Positions 34,302-42,123 of a DNA stretch of 64,000 bases are shown here, one piece after another. Position 1 is the first letter of the stretch. Each line of letters opens with the position of its first letter. The notes below the pieces were generated by a model. The model did not search any database, had not been told where the DNA came from, and saw nothing but the letters and a program-made list of their open reading frames with translations. The translations under genes were made by a program, and so were the position numbers. The stretch is taken from assembly GCA_002702655.1 (NCBI GenBank), contig PABB01000048.1:62001-126000 (forward strand), written 5' to 3'. The stretch is from Planctomycetaceae bacterium (lineage in GTDB: Bacteria > Planctomycetota > Planctomycetia > Pirellulales > Lacipirellulaceae).

Positions 34302-34904
34302 TCATGACGGCGCTGCCGCATCGACAACCGCATCGCGCTGGCGACGGGCATACACGTACTGCGCAAATTGTCCGCCCATGTAGCCCAGCGCCAGACTGCA
34401 CCACCAGTGGCCAATCAATCGGAAGGTCTGGATGTCGGGCGTGGAGCCCGTGCGAACGTAGGAGTTCTTTGGGGGCGGCGTTGACGGGGCTCGCGTACCA
34501 ATCAAGCTCTCGTAGAACACAGCGTCATCGGGAAGATCCGACTCGGGCACGTCCGACTGGGCGCCATCAACGCTCCTGTAAAGCGGCTGAGTAACGGCGT
34601 CGTAATACCATGCCAGCAGCGGGGTCGTTGGCACTGTCCACTCCTGAGCAAACTGCAGCACTCCGCCATAGCCGAGGACGCACGCAACGAAACCGATCGC
34701 AACAGATTGCCGACGCCCCCGATCAACCATCGCGACGACCAACATGGCCAGCGTCAGCAAGATCGCCAGCGTCGACACGCTCCACAGCCACCATCGGTTG
34801 GCAAATTTCAGCGAAGCCAGCGCCACGACGACAACCGCCGCCAGCAGCAAGAATTCTCGCAGCGAAATGCGGAACAGCGGCGGTCGGGCGTTGGCGGTCG
34901 ACAT
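34302..34904 (-). CDS. Four-TM membrane protein, paralogue 1 of a tandem pair
   Basis: This 200-residue protein begins MSTANARPPLFRISLREFLL. Two TM helices follow (about 15-35 and 37-58), a third is near 70-90 and a fourth near 170-188 (WWCSLALGYMGGQFAQYVYA). The extracytoplasmic or loop region (about 95-165) is rich in Asp/Pro. The N-terminal ISLRE-(L/F)-L-x-LAA pattern and the C-terminal Y-x-GG-x-FA-x-(Y/F)VYA pattern are shared with the next gene, so the two are paralogues. TACACT lies 8 nt before the chosen ATG (34904), with an in-frame ATG at 34910 closer still. No function is known. Confidence 0.75.
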   Translation of the reverse strand: MSTANARPPLFRISLREFLLLAAVVVVALASLKFANRWWLWSVSTLAILLTLAMLVVAMVDRGRRQSVAIGFVACVLGYGGVLQFAQEWTVPTTPLLAWYYDAVTQPLYRSVDGAQSDVPESDLPDDAVFYESLIGTRAPSTPPPKNSYVRTGSTPDIQTFRLIGHWWCSLALGYMGGQFAQYVYARRQRDAVVDAAAPS

Positions 34905-34912
34905 GCTCATCG

Positions 34913-34918
34913 AGTGTA
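34913..34918 (-). promoter_or_regulatory. -10 box (TACACT) directly before a start codon
   Basis: GCTACACTCGA precedes the paralogue at 34904, as it does before the paralogue at 35660. The box ends 8 nt before the ATG, which would give a leaderless mRNA. The -35 region is weak. Confidence 0.45.
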
Positions 34919-35021
34919 GCGACGGCGCGAACCAAAAGGAAACGCCGCCAGCGCAGCATGGCAGAAACACTCCCCCAAGCCGCGACCAGGCTTGGTCGAC
35001 AACGAGTTCGCCAGCTCGGGG

Positions 35022-35660
35022 CTAGAGCGGTGTTGCTGTCGTGGACGCCAGCGCCTCGCGCCGCACGCGGCCCGCATACACGAACACCGCGAAGCGGCCG
35101 CCGAGGTAGCCCGCCAGGCAGGTGATCAGGGCGTGGCCCAGGGCCATGAACTCGGCGCGAACCGGCTTTTCGCCGGCGTAGTACGCGGTGGCTTTCAGCG
35201 CCCCCAACGGCGTCCAGCCGCTCAGTTGCTGCTGCAGCGCGTCTTGCTTGCTGGCCGCATCGGCCGCGGCCGGGTTGTCGCGGCGGCGAAATCGTCTGCC
35301 TGTGGCCGCGTCGACGTACCATTCGTCGCGCACCGCTTCGTACGCGGTCCGCAGCAGCCGCGACGTGGGCAAGCGACCGGCGTAGGGGTCCATCTCCTGA
35401 CCGCTGCCCACCAGCAACACGCGGTAGATGGTCGCGCACAGCACAAACCCGATCGCAAACGCCTGCCGGGCGCCACGCTCCACGACCGCCAGCACCGCCA
35501 TCGCCATAAATGCCAGCAGCATCCCGCTGCCGACCACGGCCAACCACATTTCATCGGCGGACTGCATGGCGGCGCAGCCCACGGCCGCAGCCGCGGCCAG
35601 CACCAACAGCTCGCGCAGCGAAATACGCACGGCTGCGGCGGCTGGGGAAGCGGTGCTCAT
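35022..35660 (-). CDS. Four-TM membrane protein, paralogue 2 of a tandem pair
   Basis: This 212-residue protein begins MSTASPAAAAVRISLRELLV. TM helices are predicted at about 14-35, 38-60, 70-88 and 180-200 (LGHALITCLAGYLGGRFAVF). Between helices 3 and 4 is a charged segment with RRFRRRDNPAAADAASKQ. It shares the N-terminal R-ISLRE-LLxLAA and the C-terminal YLGG-x-FA-x-FVYA patterns with the preceding paralogue. The order on the minus strand is 35660 then 34904, 117 bp apart. No known family name; likely a planctomycete-specific membrane protein. Confidence 0.75.
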   Translation of the reverse strand: MSTASPAAAAVRISLRELLVLAAAAAVGCAAMQSADEMWLAVVGSGMLLAFMAMAVLAVVERGARQAFAIGFVLCATIYRVLLVGSGQEMDPYAGRLPTSRLLRTAYEAVRDEWYVDAATGRRFRRRDNPAAADAASKQDALQQQLSGWTPLGALKATAYYAGEKPVRAEFMALGHALITCLAGYLGGRFAVFVYAGRVRREALASTTATPL

Positions 35661-35667
35661 GGCGTCG

Positions 35668-35673
35668 AGTGTA
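35668..35673 (-). promoter_or_regulatory. -10 box (TACACT) directly before a start codon
   Basis: GCTACACTCGACGCC leads into the ATG at 35660. The box ends 7 nt before the start codon, so the mRNA would be leaderless. The -35 region is weak. Confidence 0.45.
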
Positions 35674-35719
35674 GCGGATCGCGCGACGCCCGGGCATCTT
35701 TCGCGGCAAATCACGCCGA

Positions 35720-35748
35720 TTGAGAGAAGCGCTCCGCGGGCGTAGAAT
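35720..35748 (+). promoter_or_regulatory. Promoter of purF
   Basis: TTGAGA (35720-35725), a 17-bp spacer and TAGAAT (35743-35748) form a sigma70-type promoter. The purF ATG lies about 70 nt downstream of the expected start of transcription. Confidence 0.6.
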
Positions 35749-35825
35749 CAGGTGAGCCGCAGCCTGATCGCGCCGCGGCTCTCTGCCCCTTGCCCTCCCG
35801 CCTCCGAACTCTGGCCTCTCCCCTT

Positions 35826-37415
35826 ATGAGCGAACTTCACCACGAATGCGGCGTGGCGGCCATCTATCACCTGGCGGGCGATGCGGTCAGCCCGCTCTGT
35901 CCGCCGCAGGGGCCGGACGAAATCTCGCGGCTGATGCCGCGGATGCTGCTGGACATCCAAAACCGCGGCCAACTGTCCGCGGGGATGACCACCTACAACC
36001 CGGATCGCAACCAGCTGATCGACAACTATCGCAAGCTGGGCACCGTGAGCGAGGTGTTTCGCCTGAACCACCGCGGCAAGTGCGAAGCGCTGATGCGCGA
36101 GTACGCCGGCCGCGCCGCCATCGGCCACGTGCGGTACGCCACTTGCGGGCAAGAGGATCGCAGCTACGCCCAGCCGTTCGAGCGGCATCACCTGCAAAAG
36201 CACAAGTGGTTCAGCTTTGCCTTCAACGGCCAGTTGGCCAACTACCCCGTGCTGCGCGACAAGCTGCTGGCCGAGGATGATCATCACTTGGCCCGCACGA
36301 CCGACACCGAGATCATCATGCACGAGATCAGCCGCGAACTGAGCGGCTATCGGCGCATGCCCCTGATCGACGTGATGCGGCACTTGGCCACGCGGTTCGA
36401 CGGCGCGTACAGCTTGGCGCTGGTCAATGCGATGGGCGACATGCTCATCGCCCGCGACCCGCTGGGCATCAAGCCGATGAGCTACGCGATCGAGGGCCCG
36501 CTGGTCGCCGCCGCCAGCGAGAGCGTGGCGCTGATGAATCTGGGTTTCGGCGTCGACTCGATCAAGTCGTTGGAGCCGGGCACGGCGATCTCGATCACTG
36601 ACAATCAGGTGTCGATCGAGCAGTTCAGCGACAATCCGCGCCGCGGGCATTGCTTCTTCGAGTGGATCTACTTCGCCAACGTCGCCAGCAAGATGGACGG
36701 CCGCAGCGTGTACCTGGCTCGCAAGACGCTGGGCGAGGAACTGGCCCGGATGGAGACGGCGCCGGTCGACGAAGACACGATCGTGGTGCCGGTGCCCGAC
36801 ACCAGCAAAGCGGCGGCCGACTCGATGGCGTACCGCCTGGGCGTGCCGTGTCTGGAAGGGCTGATCCGCAACCGGTACTCGGGCCGCACCTTCATCGAGG
36901 GGGGAGCCAATCGCGAAGCCAAGGCGGCGGCCAAATACACGCCGCTGCCCGAGGTGCTCGCCGGCAAGCGGGTGCTGCTGGTCGAAGATTCCATCGTCCG
37001 CTCCACCACCATGCGGGTGCTGATCGACAAGATCCGCCAGGTGGGCCACGCCAAGGAAATCCACGTGCGGGTCGCCTGCCCGCCGATCGTGGCGCCCTGC
37101 TTCTACGGCATCGACATGTCGACGATCAGCGAACTGTTCGCCCCGCCGTTCACCGGGACGGGCAACGGCGACGCGACCGAGGATACGTTCGCCGCCATGG
37201 CGGCGGAGTTGGGCTGCGACTCGCTGCGTTATCTGCCGGTGGAGTCGATTGCCAACGCCATTGAAAAGCCGGCCGAGCATCTCTGCCGCGCCTGCCTGAC
37301 CGGCGACTACCCGACGCCGGCCGGGCAGCAACTCTACCAGGTGGCGCTGCAGAAATACGAAGCCGGCGGAACCGACGCCGGCCGCACGTACGAAGCGGTC
37401 GGCAGTCAATCGTAG
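35826..37415 (+). CDS. purF: Amidophosphoribosyltransferase
   Basis: This 529-residue enzyme makes phosphoribosylamine from PRPP and glutamine, the first step of purine synthesis. The N-terminal glutaminase (Ntn hydrolase) domain starts after a short propeptide: [16 protein letters not shown], with nucleophile Cys8. Typical phrases GHVRYAT, FNGQLAN and [10 protein letters not shown] follow. The phosphoribosyltransferase domain has [17 protein letters not shown], the PRPP-binding loop. The C-terminal [12 protein letters not shown] matches the family end. The start was set at ATG 35826, where the propeptide begins; an in-frame upstream ATG lacks homology. No other pur gene is adjacent; purB lies 12 kb away. 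Confidence 0.95.
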   Translation: MSELHHECGVAAIYHLAGDAVSPLCPPQGPDEISRLMPRMLLDIQNRGQLSAGMTTYNPDRNQLIDNYRKLGTVSEVFRLNHRGKCEALMREYAGRAAIGHVRYATCGQEDRSYAQPFERHHLQKHKWFSFAFNGQLANYPVLRDKLLAEDDHHLARTTDTEIIMHEISRELSGYRRMPLIDVMRHLATRFDGAYSLALVNAMGDMLIARDPLGIKPMSYAIEGPLVAAASESVALMNLGFGVDSIKSLEPGTAISITDNQVSIEQFSDNPRRGHCFFEWIYFANVASKMDGRSVYLARKTLGEELARMETAPVDEDTIVVPVPDTSKAAADSMAYRLGVPCLEGLIRNRYSGRTFIEGGANREAKAAAKYTPLPEVLAGKRVLLVEDSIVRSTTMRVLIDKIRQVGHAKEIHVRVACPPIVAPCFYGIDMSTISELFAPPFTGTGNGDATEDTFAAMAAELGCDSLRYLPVESIANAIEKPAEHLCRACLTGDYPTPAGQQLYQVALQKYEAGGTDAGRTYEAVGSQS

Positions 37416-37756
37416 CGGGCGCCGCAAGCGCGTTTCTTGCAGCCACGACCATGCTTGTTCGCCGGCAGTGCGCCGCGAGCGATTCCGCCGCCGCGAGTTT
37501 CGTGCGGCAGACGACGTCGTCCAGCAAACGCACTGGCGAGCTGGTTGGATCACGGCTATCTCGCGGCCAATTGAAAAAAAAATGCGTGTGTTCTGCCAGC
37601 GGCGTCTCGCGCTGCCATGCTAGGGTCAAGCGCGGATTCACGCGGCTGTTGGCGCCGCGGCGATCGCTGCGCGACGGTTCACACGACGGCTGAATCCCTT
37701 ACCCTAATGGGTCTGCGGTCATCCGCCCTCCGTCTCTCAGCCCACAGGAGCCCGTC
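37416..37756. other. 341-bp gap without recognised gene
   Basis: Only short pieces of repeat-like sequence (GCCACGACCATGCTTG, similar to 34978 and 47041) and an A-run (TTGAAAAAAAAATGCG at about 37571) are seen. There is no convincing gene or promoter. Confidence 0.5.
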
Positions 37757-38548
37757 GTGCGTACGCGGCATAGGATTCAGTTTCCCCCGCAAGGCAGCCA
37801 CAAAATGGCCCAGGACGAGACGTTTTTTCATCTCGTCGAAGGGGACCGCAAACTGAAGCTCCGCTTCCACGACTACGACAAGATCTACGAGCGCCCCGGC
37901 TTGTACGAGCAGGTGTTCTACGAGCGGCTGAAGTGTTCCTCGCCGCAGAAAGTGGGCGAGCTGTTGCGCCGCGCAGTGGCGGCGTCCGATAAGTCGCTCA
38001 GTGCTCTGCGCGTGCTTGACCTGGGCGCCGGCAACGGGCTGATGGGCGAGGAACTCAAGAAAGACGGCGTTGCCCGCATGGTTGGCGCCGACATCATCCG
38101 CGAGGCCAAGATCGCCGCCGACCGCGATCGCCCCGGCGTGTACGACGAATACTATGTCGCGGACTTCACCGACTTGTCGGACGATCTGGAGCAGGAGATC
38201 GCCGACTGGAACTTCGACTGCCTGACCTCCGTGGCCGCGCTGGGGTTCGGCGACATCCCCCCGGCCGCGTTCTTCCAGGCCCTGCAATTCGTGCAGGTCG
38301 GCGGCTGGGTCGCGTTCAATATCAAGGCGACCTTCCTCGACAAGTCGGACCGCTCGGGTTTCTCCCGCTTCGTGCGCGAGCTGATCTTCACCGAGTATCT
38401 CGACATCTGCCACATGGAGCGGTACCGGCACCGGCTGTCGATGGAAGGCCTGCCGCTGCACTATTACGCGCTGGTCGCGCAGAAGTCGTACGACATCCCC
38501 GACGATTTTCTCGATTCGCTGGAAATCGAAGAGACGGCCGACGTGTGA
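37757..38548 (+). CDS. Class I SAM-dependent methyltransferase
   Basis: This 263-residue enzyme has the SAM-binding motif I RVLDLGAGNGLMGEEL. Motif II-like acid residues are in VGADIIREA, and the post-motif FDCLTSVAALGFGDIP is typical of small-molecule methyltransferases. The C-terminal part ends in FLDSLEIEETADV. The start is GTG 37757, preceded by AGGAG with a 6-nt spacer; ATG 37805 is an alternative. The methyl acceptor is not known. It converges with trmB, 82 bp away. Confidence 0.8.
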   Translation: MRTRHRIQFPPQGSHKMAQDETFFHLVEGDRKLKLRFHDYDKIYERPGLYEQVFYERLKCSSPQKVGELLRRAVAASDKSLSALRVLDLGAGNGLMGEELKKDGVARMVGADIIREAKIAADRDRPGVYDEYYVADFTDLSDDLEQEIADWNFDCLTSVAALGFGDIPPAAFFQALQFVQVGGWVAFNIKATFLDKSDRSGFSRFVRELIFTEYLDICHMERYRHRLSMEGLPLHYYALVAQKSYDIPDDFLDSLEIEETADV

Positions 38549-38616
38549 CGGACGCGCGGCGTCCAGCGTGTCGCCGTCGGGCCGAAGCGTCTGAGCTGCG
38601 AAGCGCGGGCGCCGCC

Positions 38617-38636
38617 CTGGAAAGCCTGACCTACGG
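38617..38636. repeat. Half copy of repeat family E
   Basis: CTGGAAAGCCTGACCTACG is one arm of the inverted elements at 41921-42115. Confidence 0.5.
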
Positions 38637-39272
38637 TCGCAAGAACTCCGAGCGGTAGATCGGCAGCCCGGCCTTGCGTTTGCGACGCTCGAAGTGCGTC
38701 AGATAGTCCAGATCGTGCTCGGCCGCCCGCTCGGGCACCGGCTGCGGGCCGTCCAGCGGCGTACACTGGGCGATCAATTCGAGGGTCGTCTCGAAATACT
38801 CCTGCACGTCGGTCCAGAAGTGCAGCCGGCCGCCGGGCTTCAGCGTGCGAACCACGTCGACCAGAAACGGCTCGTTCATCACGCGGCGTTTCCGGTGCCG
38901 GGCTTTCCACCACGGGTCGGGAAAGTACACGTGGACCGCGGCGAGCGATTCGTCGGGCAGAAACTCGCGGAACAGCCGCAGACCGTCGCCGTGAATGATC
39001 CGCGCGTTGGACAACTCGCGTTTGGCCAGTCGTGCGGCAATGAACCGGGCGTACTTGCCGCCCACTTCGATTCCCAGAAAGTCGTGCTCGGGCACGGCGC
39101 GGGCCACGTTCTGCAAAAACAGCCCTTTGCCGCTGCCCACTTCCACTTCCAGCGGCGCGGTGCGGTCGTAGATCGCCGCCGCATCCCACGGCTGCGGCAA
39201 GCCGTCCAGCGTGAGCAGATGGCCGGACAGATCCAGCTGCGGGTCAATCTTGGGAAGTGCGCGACGGCCCAT
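38631..39272 (-). CDS. trmB: tRNA (guanine(46)-N7)-methyltransferase
   Basis: This 213-residue enzyme methylates G46 in the variable loop of tRNA using SAM. Its N-terminal part has EVEVGSGKGLFL (SAM-binding motif I). The family signature VYFPDPWWKARHRKRRV is at about 117-133, and the C-terminus carries THFERRKRKAGLPIYRSEF. All are diagnostic of TrmB. The length is usual for the family. The start MGRRALPKIDPQL follows family members. Confidence 0.95.
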   Translation of the reverse strand: MGRRALPKIDPQLDLSGHLLTLDGLPQPWDAAAIYDRTAPLEVEVGSGKGLFLQNVARAVPEHDFLGIEVGGKYARFIAARLAKRELSNARIIHGDGLRLFREFLPDESLAAVHVYFPDPWWKARHRKRRVMNEPFLVDVVRTLKPGGRLHFWTDVQEYFETTLELIAQCTPLDGPQPVPERAAEHDLDYLTHFERRKRKAGLPIYRSEFLRP

Positions 39273-39288
39273 GATGCTCTACATGCAG

Positions 39289-39370
39289 AATGAACAATGA
39301 CCAAGCCCCAATGACCAAAGCGGCTGGCCAAGCGCCAGCATTGGTCATTGGGGCTTGGTCATTGGTCATT
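39289..39370. repeat. Long inverted repeat, family G
   Basis: AATGAACAATGACCAAGCCC at the left is mirrored by GGGCTTGGTCATTGGTCATT at the right. The centre of about 30 bp contains a small GGCTGGCCAAGCGCCAGC hairpin. It lies between two minus-strand genes (trmB and FabZ-like). Confidence 0.75.
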
Positions 39371-39379
39371 CGCTCGCAC

Positions 39380-39889
39380 TCAGCGGGCCCCGAGGGCGTC
39401 AAACGGCAGCGGGATGCCGGTGATTTCGCCTTCGCAGATCAGCGTCTTGTCGGCGAAATACTCTTCGAACCGGCAGACGACCAGCCGCCCGGGGCGATGC
39501 TTCAGAACCTTGGTGGCGATGATCAGCCGATCGCCCGGTTTCACCACGCCGCGGAACTTCACTTTGTCGAGCCCGCCGAAGCCGACCACCTTGGCGCCGG
39601 CCAAATCGTGCGATTGCACGTGGTACGACAGCACCTGAGCGGCCGCTTCGCACATGATCACGCCCGGCATCAACGGCATGCCCGGCATGTGACCGCTGAC
39701 CCAGAATTCGTCCTCGGTGATGTCGCGGTAGCCGACGCAGACGTGCTGCTCGACGTCGTCGAGGATGATCGCCGTGAGCGCCTCCATGTCGTGCCGCTGC
39801 GGAATGACCGCGCGGATCGCATCAATGTCAGCCACGACGTTGTCGAAGTCGAGCGACTCGGGGTCGACAATCCACTCGTGATTGGCCAA
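39380..39889 (-). CDS. FabA/FabZ-type 3-hydroxyacyl-ACP dehydratase
   Basis: This 169-residue hotdog-fold protein is predicted to remove water from 3-hydroxyacyl-ACP in fatty acid synthesis. The active-site segment GHMPGMPLMPGVIMCEAAAQ contains the family His and Glu in FabZ positions. The rest keeps the hotdog strand pattern (VGFGGLDKVKFRGVVKPGD). The start is TTG 39889 (AGAGG 10 nt upstream), because the upstream extension does not match the family. It is a solo gene, so its exact pathway (FabZ or a specialised dehydratase) is not certain. Confidence 0.85.
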   Translation of the reverse strand: MANHEWIVDPESLDFDNVVADIDAIRAVIPQRHDMEALTAIILDDVEQHVCVGYRDITEDEFWVSGHMPGMPLMPGVIMCEAAAQVLSYHVQSHDLAGAKVVGFGGLDKVKFRGVVKPGDRLIIATKVLKHRPGRLVVCRFEEYFADKTLICEGEITGIPLPFDALGAR

Positions 39890-39930
39890 GGCGATTGGTC
39901 CTCTCGCGGTGCGACAAGCAGCTAACACCT

Positions 39931-40010
39931 GTGCTACGGCTCTGCGAGCCGTCTGCGGCATTGGAGATTCTTACGACGAATTCGCACGGCTCGCAGAGCC
40001 GTGGCACGCA
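39931..40010. repeat. Repeat family A, full paired-hairpin element
   Basis: GTGCTACGGCTCTGCGAGCC pairs with GGCTCGCAGAGCCGTGGCAC across a centre of about 35 bp. Confidence 0.8.
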
Positions 40011-40024
40011 GGTTCGGCGGCGAA

Positions 40025-40123
40025 TCAGGTGCGGATCTTCTGACGGCGGCTCTTGCGGGGGCGGCTGCACGCGGGGCGCTTGCCGTGGTTGGCTTTCTTG
40101 ACTTTGCGACCGGGTTTGGCCAT
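40025..40123 (-). CDS. Very short basic protein, bTHX-like ribosomal protein candidate
   Basis: This 32-residue protein starts MAKPGRKVKKANHGKRPACS and ends RPRKSRRQKIRT, with GAGG 9 nt upstream of the ATG. It is about half Lys/Arg and has the GKR...SRPRK pattern of the small 30S protein bTHX, which sits in the 16S rRNA head. Planctomycete genomes carry a similar short gene in my recollection. The alternative is an unrelated small basic peptide. Family membership is inferred from the motif only. Confidence 0.6.
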   Translation of the reverse strand: MAKPGRKVKKANHGKRPACSRPRKSRRQKIRT

Positions 40124-40200
40124 GGATTCAGTCCTCGTAAATTGGGGCAAGCGAGCAGCACGGCTCGCAGCGGCAATTGTGCGGATATCCGTCAGCACAT

Positions 40201-40231
40201 CCACGGCAAGCGTTGACTCTGCTTGTCGTGG
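40201..40231. other. Hairpin CCACGGCAAGC / GCTTGTCGTGG
   Basis: An 11-bp stem (one G-U pair) with a 9-nt loop sits between the small bTHX-like gene and the divergent gene at 40448. It has no T-run, so its role is unclear. Confidence 0.45.
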
Positions 40232-40325
40232 ACGGGGAGCGCCGGATCGCGAATTGTAGCAAGCCGGCGGCGAGCGGGAAAGCCGGCGTCCGCCTGCAGC
40301 GAAGCCCGGAAAACCCGCATTTTCT

Positions 40326-40355
40326 TGACTTTCCGGGGCAAACCGCGATATTGAG
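40326..40355 (+). promoter_or_regulatory. Candidate promoter of the 40448 gene
   Basis: TTGACT (40326-40331), an 18-bp spacer and TATTGA (40350-40355). The GTG start lies about 90 nt downstream. Confidence 0.4.
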
Positions 40356-40447
40356 CCGGAGGCGGAGAAGAAGAAATCTCCAGCGAACTGCGGTTGCGGC
40401 CAGTCGGCCGCCGCCGGCACTCGCACCCGCAAGTGGGAGGTCACGTC

Positions 40448-40654
40448 GTGCCGAAATCTGTCCTCGAAGCGATACGCAGTGGGGACTGGGACTATGAGCC
40501 CGCCCCGGTGGACCAACGCCGCTACACGCCCACCCGGGCGATGCCCGGCACCACCGAGAAGCTGTCGGTGATGGCCGCACGCTTGCAAGCCGGGTTGCCG
40601 TTGTGGCATGGCAAGGATCGCACCAGCTACGACGAGAAGCACTTGGACGAATAG
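40448..40654 (+). CDS. Small conserved planctomycete protein of unknown function
   Basis: This 68-residue protein starts at GTG 40448, with GGGAGG 7 nt upstream. It begins MPKSVLEAIRSGDWDYEP and continues with TRAMPGTTEKLSVMAARLQA and WHGKDRTSYDEKHL. The pattern 'A-M-P-G-T-x-E-K-L' and 'LPLW' recur in hypothetical proteins of planctomycetes, as I recall. No domain or signal peptide is present. The good ribosome-binding site supports it. Confidence 0.65.
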   Translation: MPKSVLEAIRSGDWDYEPAPVDQRRYTPTRAMPGTTEKLSVMAARLQAGLPLWHGKDRTSYDEKHLDE

Positions 40655-40786
40655 CACTTCGACGAGTCGCTTCGCCGCCCCGATTTTTCGCCGCTTGTTT
40701 CGCCGCATGGAGACCGCTCGCGCCCCGCGCGATGGAAGCCGGCGCTTTTGTTTCGATTTCGCCCCGGCCGCCACAGGAGCGCTCGC

Positions 40787-41089
40787 GTGCCCAAGTTCAA
40801 CTTCGAGATCCCCCACAACCTCACCGCCGAGGAAGCCCAGAGCCGCGTGCAGCGGTTCGCCGAATCGATGGAGTCCAAGTTCGGCGACAAAGCCAGCGAC
40901 ATGCACCAAACCTGGAACGGCAACACGCTGGCATTTGGGTTTCAAACCTTTGGGATCAAGATCGCCGGAGAAATCGAGTCGCAAGAGAACAAGCTGCTGG
41001 TCCGCGGCGACCTGCCTTTGAAGGCCGTGGTCTTTAAGGGCAAGATCGAATCGGAGATGAAGCAGCTGCTCGGCCGCTTCATGTCGTGA
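40787..41089 (+). CDS. Polyhydroxyalkanoic-acid-system (PHA_gran_rgn) family protein
   Basis: This 100-residue protein starts at GTG 40787, with AGGAG 7 nt upstream. Its core, FNFEIPHNLTAEEAQSRVQR, continues into DMHQTWNGNTLAFGFQTFGI and KGKIESEMKQLLGRF, matching the small PHA-granule-associated domain family. Members bind polymer granules or act in their regulation in some bacteria. No PHA genes lie nearby, so the role here is open. The DNA that follows (41090-41484) shows a CCCTCCCTCGCAGGGAGGG hairpin and a candidate promoter, but no gene. Confidence 0.8.
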   Translation: MPKFNFEIPHNLTAEEAQSRVQRFAESMESKFGDKASDMHQTWNGNTLAFGFQTFGIKIAGEIESQENKLLVRGDLPLKAVVFKGKIESEMKQLLGRFMS

Positions 41090-41367
41090 GCGCCGCGTAG
41101 GCGCCCTGAAGTCCCCCTCCCTCGCAGGGAGGGCCCAGGGGAGGGATTCAGAGACAGCGACGCCCCCGCACCTTGCCCTGCCACGCTCCGGTCGATGTCG
41201 CACTCGGCATCCGAATCCGACGCCGTGGCGATTTTCTCCTTGCAGGGGCCAGTCGCTTGCTCGGCCGCGACCTCCCCGCGGGACTTTCGCCGGCCGCCAC
41301 GCCCGCACTGCGCTCGGCGCAATCCCTACAACCGGGCGCCGACCGCCGCGGTTCGCACGCGCTGGGT

Positions 41368-41395
41368 TTGACAACCGCCCGCCGCGACCTAGTTT
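41368..41395 (+). promoter_or_regulatory. Candidate promoter of the CheY-like gene
   Basis: TTGACA (41368-41373), a 16-bp spacer and TAGTTT (41390-41395). The ATG at 41485 lies about 80 nt after the expected start of transcription. Confidence 0.4.
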
Positions 41396-41484
41396 TCTCC
41401 AGACGAAGAAACCGCGTCGGCGGCCCGACCGCGTCCGTGCGGTGATTTGCCCCCGAGCAATAGACTCCTGAGGTGAGTGCGACT

Positions 41485-41847
41485 ATGAGTGCACGAGTTT
41501 TAGTGGCCGACGATTCCAGCACGATGCGGAAGATTATCCTGCGGTCGCTCAGCGCCGTGGGCGTGCCGGGCGCCGTCGAAGCCGCCGACGGCGAAGAAGC
41601 CATCAAGCTGTTCAACCCGGGCGACTTCGATCTGGTGCTGACCGACTGGAACATGCCGGGCAAGAACGGCCTGGAAGTGATCCAGGACATTCGCAAGCGG
41701 GACGCCAACGTGCCGATCATCATGGTCACCACGGAAGCCGAAAAGTCGCGCGTGCTGGAGGCGATCCAAGCCGGCGTGTCCGACTACCTGGTCAAGCCGT
41801 TCACGGCTGACACGCTCCGCGAGAAGCTCGAAAAGCACGGCTGCTAA
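41485..41847 (+). CDS. CheY-like single-domain response regulator
   Basis: This 120-residue receiver domain starts MSARVLVADDSSTMRKIILR. The phosphoacceptor Asp lies in DLVLTDWNMPGKNG, with the acidic pair ADD, the Thr/Ser switch in IIMVTTEAEK and the Lys in DYLVKPF. It has no output domain, so it acts by protein contact, as CheY does at the flagellar motor or in a relay. No kinase or chemotaxis gene is adjacent. A strong hairpin follows the stop codon. An in-frame GTG four codons earlier has no ribosome-binding site. Confidence 0.9.
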   Translation: MSARVLVADDSSTMRKIILRSLSAVGVPGAVEAADGEEAIKLFNPGDFDLVLTDWNMPGKNGLEVIQDIRKRDANVPIIMVTTEAEKSRVLEAIQAGVSDYLVKPFTADTLREKLEKHGC

Positions 41848-41879
41848 GGAAAGCCGCTGCAACAAATACGACCCACAGC

Positions 41880-41918
41880 CAACAGGCGTCGTCGACCCCG
41901 TGTCGACGGCGCCTGTTG
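41880..41918 (+). terminator. Strong hairpin after the CheY-like gene
   Basis: CAACAGGCGTCGTCGAC pairs with GTCGACGGCGCCTGTTG (17 bp, one mismatch, 5-nt loop). No T-run follows, so termination may be Rho-assisted or the hairpin may stabilise the mRNA end. Confidence 0.5.
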
Positions 41919-41920
41919 TC

Positions 41921-42115
41921 GTAGGTCAGGCTTTCCAGCCTGACGCTGTATATTCGTAGGTCAGGCTTTCCAGCCTGACTCGGCGCGACTCGGCGGGCGA
42001 CGGCACTTGAAGAGCCCGCCGCCAAGGGAAGGTTCACCGGGCTGTCAGATATTGGCCTGAAGAATAGACGGGGCTGCGCGCAGGTTCCTTGTCAGGCTGG
42101 AAAGCCTGACCTACG
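41921..42115. repeat. Repeat family E, three copies
   Basis: GTAGGTCAGGCTTTCCAGCC (then TGAC) occurs at 41921-41944 and again at 41956-41979. The inverted form GTCAGGCTGGAAAGCCTGAC (then CTAC) is at 42091-42115. Another half copy is at 38617. Confidence 0.85.
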
Positions 42116-42123
42116 CGGCACGG

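Noticed and set aside
40025-41374. A 449-codon open frame on the minus strand from 41374
   Set aside because: It covers several clear plus-strand genes and lacks any domain; only its last 32 codons (from 40123) look like a real gene.
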